Source: Nitrosospira sp. | Lineage (GTDB): Bacteria; Pseudomonadota; Gammaproteobacteria; Burkholderiales; Nitrosomonadaceae | DNA length: 64,000 nt | Direction of reading: 5' to 3' | Assembly: GCA_013821425.1 (NCBI GenBank) | Contig: JACDGV010000013.1 | Span: forward strand, 25,569 to 89,568 | Part shown: positions 58,801 to 64,000 of the stretch, one piece after another | Layout: every line of letters starts with the position of its first letter | Position numbering within the stretch: the stretch's first letter is position 1 | Made by a program: the position numbers and the translations under genes | Notes under the pieces: generated by a model | The model's database searches: none | What the model was told of the DNA's origin: nothing | The model's input: the letters and a program-made list of their open reading frames with translations, nothing else

Positions 58801-59445
58801 ATGGCAACAGCTGATCAGATTGTTGATACCGCGGTCGAACTGGCCGAGCAGAAATCATGGGAAGCGGTGCGATTGCACGATGTCGCGGCTGCGCTGGGCA
58901 TCACTCTGGACGATATACGCTCCCATTTCCGGGAAAAGGAAGATATTGTGGACGCATGGTTCGAGCGCGCTGACAGTGCGATGCTCAAGGCAGCGCAAGA
59001 CCCGGATTTTTTCTATCTGACGCCGCGCCAGCGCCTGCATAGGCTGATAATGACCTGGCTCGGCACGCTTTGCCTTTATCGCAAGACAACCAGGCAAATG
59101 ATTTACGGGAAACTCGAACCCGGACATATCCATATACAGGTTCCCGGCTTGATGCGCATCAGCCGCACTGTACAATGGATTCGCGAAGCCGCTGGGCGGG
59201 ATGCCACCTATTTACGGCGCGCCCTGGAAGAAACCGTGCTCACGACGATTTACCTGGCGGCTTTTGCGCACTGGATGAATGACAGTTCTTCCGATTCGGT
59301 CAAAACCAGCCGGTTTCTGGAAGGGTGTCTCCTGGTGGCGGAGAACCTCGATCGGCTGGTATTTTTTGGCCCCAATGTGGCAGAGCGCCCAAGGGGCGGA
59401 CAAACCCGGCCGAGCTTGGGCGTCGAATCCCCGAAGCTCCATTAG
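58801..59445 (+). CDS. TetR-family transcriptional regulator
   Basis: A 214-residue regulator. The N-terminal helix-turn-helix (about residues 5-55: QIVDTAVELAEQ, then VRLHDVAAALGITLDDIRSHFREKEDI) is clear, and the C-terminal ligand domain is divergent. The HTH departs somewhat from classic TetR in having DDIRSHF where LYYHF is usual, like the COQ9-related TetR-like proteins, so a non-DNA-binding relative is possible. I chose the ATG at 58801 because GGAGG lies five bases upstream; the frame extends to 58741 without support. The target is unknown, as its neighbours give no obvious pathway. Confidence 0.85.
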   Translation: MATADQIVDTAVELAEQKSWEAVRLHDVAAALGITLDDIRSHFREKEDIVDAWFERADSAMLKAAQDPDFFYLTPRQRLHRLIMTWLGTLCLYRKTTRQMIYGKLEPGHIHIQVPGLMRISRTVQWIREAAGRDATYLRRALEETVLTTIYLAAFAHWMNDSSSDSVKTSRFLEGCLLVAENLDRLVFFGPNVAERPRGGQTRPSLGVESPKLH

Positions 59446-59771
59446 GCATCGTGGCTGCGCCTGCACACTTCTGATTGTGGTAATTCGGGCTAATGCCTCC
59501 ATAAACCCTTGGGGCAAGAATAAGAGTGATCAAGAGCGGAAAGAAGGCGCGCCACCATCCTGCCCTGCCGGGAAGCGTAACGCCGGGGGTGTATTGCCAC
59601 CTGGAATGCAATCCATCATTGGTTTCCCGCCTCATCCCTTGTCATGTCCAGTCCACCTAAAGCGGTAGTAGCGCACCAAGGGGGTTCCGCGGGTGCAACT
59701 ACAGACCGCTACCGACGCATTCTGCCTTTCGTTGCTTCTATTCCACCCATTTCTTCCCGTTCCCTCCCGCC
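59446..59771. other. Gene-free 326-base spacer
   Basis: I see no gene, RNA or clear terminator between the TetR gene and the membrane hydrolase gene. Open frames on the minus strand here are low-complexity shadows of no recognised family. Confidence 0.5.
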
Positions 59772-60863
59772 TTGTACCTGGGATCTATTCAAAGGCGCCT
59801 CATCGATACCCTTACCCACGCTTTAAGCGGGGCATTGCTGGCGCGCGCAACCGCCCCCGCAATACCGCATCCCGGCCAACTGTCCCTGCGCGCGCGCATG
59901 GCGTTCGGGTTCGTTGCTGCGGCATTTCCCGATAGTGATTTTGTGTTGCGACTGTTTGATACGCTCACATATGTATCACTTCATCGAGGTGTTACTCATT
60001 CAATTATACTTTTGCCTGCCTGGGCATTGCTGGTAGCCTGGCTTCTCTCCCTCCTTTCGCGTCCACGTTATTCATGGCGGGCAATCTATGGTACGGCTGC
60101 CCTGGGCATCGGCATTCATATCGCGGGTGATCTCTTCACCTCTTACGGTACGATGCTGCTGGCGCCTTTTTCAAGTCACCGTTTCGCCATTCCGTTCACA
60201 TTTATAATCGATCCATATTTCACCGCCATTATTGCAGTCGGCCTGGCGGTTGCCATGCTCAGGCCAAGAACGCGGCATCCGGCAGTCATCGCTTCCCTGA
60301 TCCTGGCGGGTTATGTTGCATTTCAGGGCGTTCTGCATTCTTATGCTATCAGCATTGGCGAGACGTATGCCCGAAACCGCGGATTGATAGAAGCGGAAGT
60401 TTACGCTTTTCCCCAACCGCTATCGCCTTTCAACTGGAAGATCATTGTCAGCCATAAAGAGGACTATGATGTTGCATGGGTGAACCTTTGGCGCACGCAG
60501 AGCCGCGCGCCGCCTGACTCCACAAGTGGAATACTGGGCATGTGGGGAAGGATCGCGACCGGTTATCGGCCTGTTTCAGCCGCAACCTGGGTACGGCATA
60601 AAAGGTTTGGCGAAACCGAATTCCAGAATGTTCTTGCGCGCGAAGCATGGGGCCAGGACGTTTTCAGGCGTTTTCGCGCATTTGCGCTCCTCCCCGTTCT
60701 CGACCGGATCGAATTTTCCGGAAGAGGTGTCTGCGTATCGTTTTTTGATCTGCGTTTTACCATTCCTTCACTCCCGCCGTCCCTGGGATTTGGTTTATGC
60801 CGCGACGGCCCCGAGGGTCCGTGGAGGCTCGATCACGAGCGCGGTCTGCTCGGAAGAGACTGA
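59772..60863 (+). CDS. Membrane-bound metal-dependent hydrolase (YdjM/YfhO-like, DUF457)
   Basis: A roughly 350-residue inner-membrane protein of the YdjM-type metal-dependent hydrolase family. It has the N-terminal DTLTHALSGALLARA, a conserved FPDSDFV, HRGVTHS near residue 75 and HIAGDLFTSYGT near 120, whose His and Asp residues are the likely metal ligands. About five membrane helices lie in the first 210 residues, and the C-terminal 150 are soluble. The start is uncertain. TTG at 59772 is the only standard start in range and lacks a Shine-Dalgarno, whereas relatives begin at the residue before DTLTHA. Here that residue is ATC (59802), with AAGG six bases upstream. Biological role unknown. 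Confidence 0.8.
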   Translation: MYLGSIQRRLIDTLTHALSGALLARATAPAIPHPGQLSLRARMAFGFVAAAFPDSDFVLRLFDTLTYVSLHRGVTHSIILLPAWALLVAWLLSLLSRPRYSWRAIYGTAALGIGIHIAGDLFTSYGTMLLAPFSSHRFAIPFTFIIDPYFTAIIAVGLAVAMLRPRTRHPAVIASLILAGYVAFQGVLHSYAISIGETYARNRGLIEAEVYAFPQPLSPFNWKIIVSHKEDYDVAWVNLWRTQSRAPPDSTSGILGMWGRIATGYRPVSAATWVRHKRFGETEFQNVLAREAWGQDVFRRFRAFALLPVLDRIEFSGRGVCVSFFDLRFTIPSLPPSLGFGLCRDGPEGPWRLDHERGLLGRD

Positions 60864-61019
60864 GGCAACGACATAACGCATCAGCCCGTCGGCAACGCGG
60901 CGCGGTATTTTTACCGGTGTCCGGAATCATAGAATATCTCGAATGTCACAGATGTGGGCGCGTTCTTCACCGACCTGTTATAATCTCGCCCCTTTGTTGT
61001 TCCGGCTAAGGAATTATCC

Positions 61020-62834
61020 ATGTCCCGTTCCATACGTAATATCGCTATTATCGCCCACGTTGATCACGGCAAGACGACACTGGTTGACAAATTGCTCCAT
61101 CAGGCTGGCTCTTTTGCGGCGCACCAGCACATTGCCGACAGAGTTATGGATTCGAACGATATCGAGCGCGAGCGCGGTATCACCATACTCGCCAAGAACT
61201 GCGCGGTGGATTATGAAGGGGTGCATATCAATATCGTCGACACGCCTGGCCATGCCGATTTTGGTGGTGAGGTGGAGCGCGTCCTATCAATGGTGGATGG
61301 CGTACTGCTGCTCGTGGATGCGGTCGAGGGACCGATGCCACAGACCCGTTTTGTCACCAAAAAAGCGCTTGCGCTGGGATTGCGGCCTATTGTTGTTGTC
61401 AACAAGATCGACCGTCACGGCGCCCGCCCCGACTGGGTCGTGAATCATACTTTCGATTTATTCGACAAGCTGGGGGCGAATGAAGAACAACTGGATTTTC
61501 CAATCGTGTATGCCTCTGCGCTGAATGGTTACGCAACGATGGAGCTAAAGCAGGCAGGAATCGATATGCGGCCGCTTTTCGACATCATCCTCAAGCACGT
61601 CCACGCCCCTGCCGGCAATCCGGACGAACCGTTGCAGCTGCAAATCAGCGCACTTGATTATTCCAGTTTTGTCGGGCGCATCGGTATCGGCCGGATCAAT
61701 CGCGGACGGCTCAAACCTGCCCAGGATGTGATGGTGCTGGCTGGAGAGCGTGCGTTAAAAAAGGCGCGGGTCAATCAGGTGCTGGGTTTTCGCGGCATTG
61801 AGCGGGTGCAGCTGGATGAGGCCCAGGCTGGAGATATTGTCCTGATCAATGGCATCGAAGAGCTCTGTATCGGTGCCACGCTGGCGGATGTGAATCAGCC
61901 TGAAGCGTTGCCCATGCCTGCCGTGGATGAGCCTACGCTGACCATGAATTTTCAGGTGAATACATCACCTTTCGCCGGCAAGGAAGGTAAATTTGTGACC
62001 AGCCGTCAATTGCGCGAGCGGCTCGAAAAGGAGTTGCTTACCAATGTGGCAATGAAGCTGGAAGAAACGGATGATACGGATTCATTTCTGGTTTCCGGAC
62101 GGGGAGAATTGCACCTTACTATCCTGCTCGAAAGCATGCGCCGTGAAGGTTATGAGCTTGCCGTGTCCCGTCCGCACGTTGTGACCCGCGATATAGACGG
62201 CGTTAAATGCGAACCCTTTGAAATGCTCACAGTGGATGTGGATGAGACTCATCAGGGCCCGGTAATGGAAGCACTTGGCATGCGCCGCGGCGATCTGCAG
62301 GATATGGTTTCGGATGAGCGCGGACGTGTGAGGCTGGATTATAGAATTCCCGCCAGGGGATTGATAGGCTTCCAATCCGACTTTATGACCATGACCCGCG
62401 GGACGGGTCTCATGAGCCACGTATTCGATGAGTATGCACCCATGCGGCCTGAAATTGCGGCACGCCGGAACGGTGTGCTTATATCCGCGGAGCAGGGTGA
62501 AGCCGTTGCCTACGCGCTTTGGAAATTGCAGGAGCGTGGACGCATGTTTGTCAATCCGGGCGAAAGCTTATATCAGGGAATGGTAATCGGTATTCACAGC
62601 CGTGATAATGATCTTGTAGTGAACCCGATAAAGGGCAAGCAACTTACCAACGTACGCGCGTCGGGAACCGATGAAGCTGTTACCCTGACCCCGCCGATTC
62701 AACTTACACTCGAATCCGCCATCGAATTTATCGCCGATGATGAATTGGTGGAGATTACTCCGAAAACCATCCGCATCCGCAAGCGTTTCCTTCAGGAACA
62801 CGAACGCAAAAAAGCTTCACGGGCTGCCGCGTGA
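61020..62834 (+). CDS. typA: Ribosome-associated GTPase TypA/BipA
   Basis: A translational GTPase that acts in 50S assembly and stress or cold adaptation. G motifs are normal: AHVDHGKTT near residue 13, RERGITI with [15 protein letters not shown] near 75 and NKIDR near 128. Domains II, III and V and the BipA-specific C-terminus follow, for 604 residues, the usual length. The ATG has AAGGA eight bases upstream. A TATAAT at 60979-60984 may be its -10 box, though no good -35 is seen. A hairpin after the stop (62852-62878) probably ends the transcript. Confidence 0.97.
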   Translation: MSRSIRNIAIIAHVDHGKTTLVDKLLHQAGSFAAHQHIADRVMDSNDIERERGITILAKNCAVDYEGVHINIVDTPGHADFGGEVERVLSMVDGVLLLVDAVEGPMPQTRFVTKKALALGLRPIVVVNKIDRHGARPDWVVNHTFDLFDKLGANEEQLDFPIVYASALNGYATMELKQAGIDMRPLFDIILKHVHAPAGNPDEPLQLQISALDYSSFVGRIGIGRINRGRLKPAQDVMVLAGERALKKARVNQVLGFRGIERVQLDEAQAGDIVLINGIEELCIGATLADVNQPEALPMPAVDEPTLTMNFQVNTSPFAGKEGKFVTSRQLRERLEKELLTNVAMKLEETDDTDSFLVSGRGELHLTILLESMRREGYELAVSRPHVVTRDIDGVKCEPFEMLTVDVDETHQGPVMEALGMRRGDLQDMVSDERGRVRLDYRIPARGLIGFQSDFMTMTRGTGLMSHVFDEYAPMRPEIAARRNGVLISAEQGEAVAYALWKLQERGRMFVNPGESLYQGMVIGIHSRDNDLVVNPIKGKQLTNVRASGTDEAVTLTPPIQLTLESAIEFIADDELVEITPKTIRIRKRFLQEHERKKASRAAA

Positions 62835-62851
62835 TCCGTTGAAGAGAGGGA

Positions 62852-62895
62852 CCGGGCCAGATTCGTTTTAGAGCCCGGCTTCCCATTCTTTTACG
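62852..62895 (+). terminator. Probable terminator after typA
   Basis: CCGGGC (62852-62857) pairs with GCCCGG (62873-62878) across a 15-base loop. Pyrimidine-rich sequence ending TTCTTTT follows. It lies about 18 bases after the typA stop. Stem strength is fair, and the T run is interrupted. Confidence 0.45.
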
Positions 62896-62986
62896 TCCGG
62901 GGAGCGGCACCCGGCAGGCCGCTATACTACTTACTACTTTCCAGCGATCAATCGCCAAACCGGATAGATGGAAGGCGTAAATTGCG

Positions 62987-63625
62987 GTGAATAAAAAAAC
63001 CCTCTGGTATATCGCCGATCCCATGTGCTCGTGGTGCTGGGGATTTGCGCCGGTGATGGAGAAAATCCGGAGTGAATATGCCGGTGCCGTGAACGTAGAG
63101 TTATTGCTGGGCGGTTTACGGCCGGGTACAGAAGAGCCCATGCCTTCCGCGCAACGTCAGCAGATCCTACACCATTGGCAGGCAGTGCACCGCATGACAC
63201 GGCAACCGTTCCGGTTTGAAGGCGCGTTACCCGAAGGATTTATCTATGACACCGAGCCCGCGAGCCGCGCAGTGGTCGCGGTTTCCATGCTTGAACGTGA
63301 AGCAATTTTTACTTTCTTCGGTGCGGTGCAATCTGCTTTTTATGTCGGACAGGAGGATGTAACCCATCCCATAGTGCTGGGGCAGCTTGCCGCAAGCGTG
63401 GGACTGGAGGCGCAGCAATTCCTGGAGACGTTCCAATCGGACGCAGCGCGGAACCTCACCCAGGCTCATTTCCGCGGGGCACGTCAGTGGGACGTGCATG
63501 GCTTTCCAGCCGTGATAGGGCAGCGCGGGGCATCCCTCAGCCTGCTTGCAGGGGGTTATTGCCCGTTTGAGGCATTAAGCCCGAAAATCCGCAACTGGTT
63601 GGAGACCGGCGAGAGCGTCAGGTAA
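62987..63625 (+). CDS. DsbA-family thioredoxin-like protein (FrnE/YwbO-like)
   Basis: A 212-residue DsbA-superfamily protein with a CSWCWG active site near residue 14, an inserted helical domain and a cis-Pro loop in VHGFPAVI near 180. There is no signal peptide, so it is a cytoplasmic member, as in the FrnE or 2-hydroxychromene-2-carboxylate isomerase-like group. The two Cys suggest disulphide exchange rather than isomerase chemistry. The start is GTG with GGAAGG upstream at a slightly long spacing. No operon partner is seen. Confidence 0.85.
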   Translation: MNKKTLWYIADPMCSWCWGFAPVMEKIRSEYAGAVNVELLLGGLRPGTEEPMPSAQRQQILHHWQAVHRMTRQPFRFEGALPEGFIYDTEPASRAVVAVSMLEREAIFTFFGAVQSAFYVGQEDVTHPIVLGQLAASVGLEAQQFLETFQSDAARNLTQAHFRGARQWDVHGFPAVIGQRGASLSLLAGGYCPFEALSPKIRNWLETGESVR

Positions 63626-63967
63626 TGCCTTCTGGGGGCGATTTTTCCCATTTTCTATTATTCCTCCCCGCTGTTTATCAAGAACTCCTTGGCTGGGCCG
63701 AGCACGTCCGGTTCGCGGTTCTACATGAGTACATACCGCTCAGGCCATCCGGAAAACCCTGTTCCCGAGTCAGGGGTCTATTGAACCCTTTAGCCTGGGA
63801 CTGCATGCACGGCCTTGGAGAACTGCGCAAGCGTAAGGGCAAGCAAACAGGTTATTAACCTGAATAGCGGGCGGAGAGAAGTGGCCCCAGGAATCTGAAC
63901 AAGCCTATAAGTGGAAAAATCTGCTACATTTTTATGGCCCCTGTGGGGCTTAGATATGGAGTGGAGA
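63626..63967. other. Spacer before the insertion sequence
   Basis: A 77-codon frame (63625-63858) overlaps the preceding stop but looks like no known protein and has no independent support, so I leave it out. From about 63882 the sequence probably belongs to the insertion sequence. A GCCCC-TGT-GGGGC hairpin lies at about 63936-63950. Confidence 0.45.
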
Positions 63968-64000
63968 ATGGCAAGAAGGACGAGACGTACGCACTCAGCG
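63882..64000 (+). mobile_element. Left end of an IS3-family insertion sequence (partial)
   Basis: An IS3-type transposase orfA appears to start at 63968, and TGGCCCCAGGAATC at 63882 is a possible terminal repeat beginning with the TG usual for this family. The roughly 86-base distance from the end to orfA is in the normal range. The element runs off the window, so the boundary is a guess. Confidence 0.45.
63968..64000 (+). CDS. IS3-family transposase orfA, first 11 codons (3' partial)
   Basis: The last 33 bases encode MARRTRRTHSA, very like the MARRTRRTHSP start common to many IS3-family OrfA helix-turn-helix proteins. GGAG lies nine bases upstream of the ATG. Only the window edge limits it. 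With so few residues, the identification rests on this one motif. Confidence 0.6.
   Translation, partial: MARRTRRTHSA

Noticed and set aside
63625..63858. 77-codon frame overlapping the stop of the DsbA-family gene
   Set aside because: No family resemblance, no separate ribosome-binding site, and it runs into the probable insertion-sequence border. Likely chance.

Overview
The window looks like chromosome from a beta-proteobacterium. The housekeeping genes (rplU-rpmA-obgE, ispB, accA-tilS, radA, ftsH, tamA-tamB, typA) and their arrangement suggest the Nitrosomonadales, possibly a Nitrosospira-like ammonia oxidiser. That placement is inferred from general resemblance only, because no marker gene was searched. 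Two parts are visible: a siderophore locus at about 1-34.4 kb and ordinary chromosome from about 34.4 kb to the end, where an insertion sequence begins at the right edge.

Positions 1-25194 carry four same-strand, overlapping or abutting megasynthase genes. Their domain order is FAAL-ACP-C-A-PCP, then KS-AT-KR-ACP, then C-A-PCP, then C-A-PCP-E-C-A-PCP-C-A-PCP-TE. Read collinearly, a fatty acid is activated and joined to five amino acids. One malonate-derived beta-hydroxy extension follows amino acid 1, amino acid 3 is epimerised and amino acid 4 is predicted to be serine. Four of the five A domains share an acidic pocket residue that fits basic or ornithine-type substrates.

A minus-strand set at 31148-25296 encodes a hydroxylamine N-acyltransferase, an ornithine N-monooxygenase, a TonB-dependent receptor and an esterase-like hydrolase. 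Divergent to it are a PvdE/SyrD-type ABC exporter and a PepSY membrane protein. A Fur-box-like sequence lies between the two arms. Together the genes describe synthesis, export, uptake and probably iron release for a lipopeptide hydroxamate siderophore. The 5' end of the first synthetase lies outside the window.

The most striking sequence-level signal is an exact direct repeat of about 1.83 kb shared by the second and third NRPS genes. It ends inside the A3 motif and is followed by an unrelated substrate-pocket segment and then by near identity again, the pattern of a module duplication with a swapped specificity segment.

From 34.4 kb onward the genes are obgE, rpmA, rplU (minus), ispB, tRNA-Pro, a small membrane protein, ampD, an ABC-F ATPase (minus), accA, tilS, a pirin and an MFS exporter fused to a monooxygenase-like domain (minus). 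These are followed by a frameshifted acetyltransferase remnant, radA, a CREST-family membrane hydrolase, a group II truncated haemoglobin, rhlE and ftsH (minus), tamA-tamB, a TetR regulator, a membrane-bound hydrolase, typA and a DsbA-family protein. The window ends in the first codons of an IS3-type transposase.
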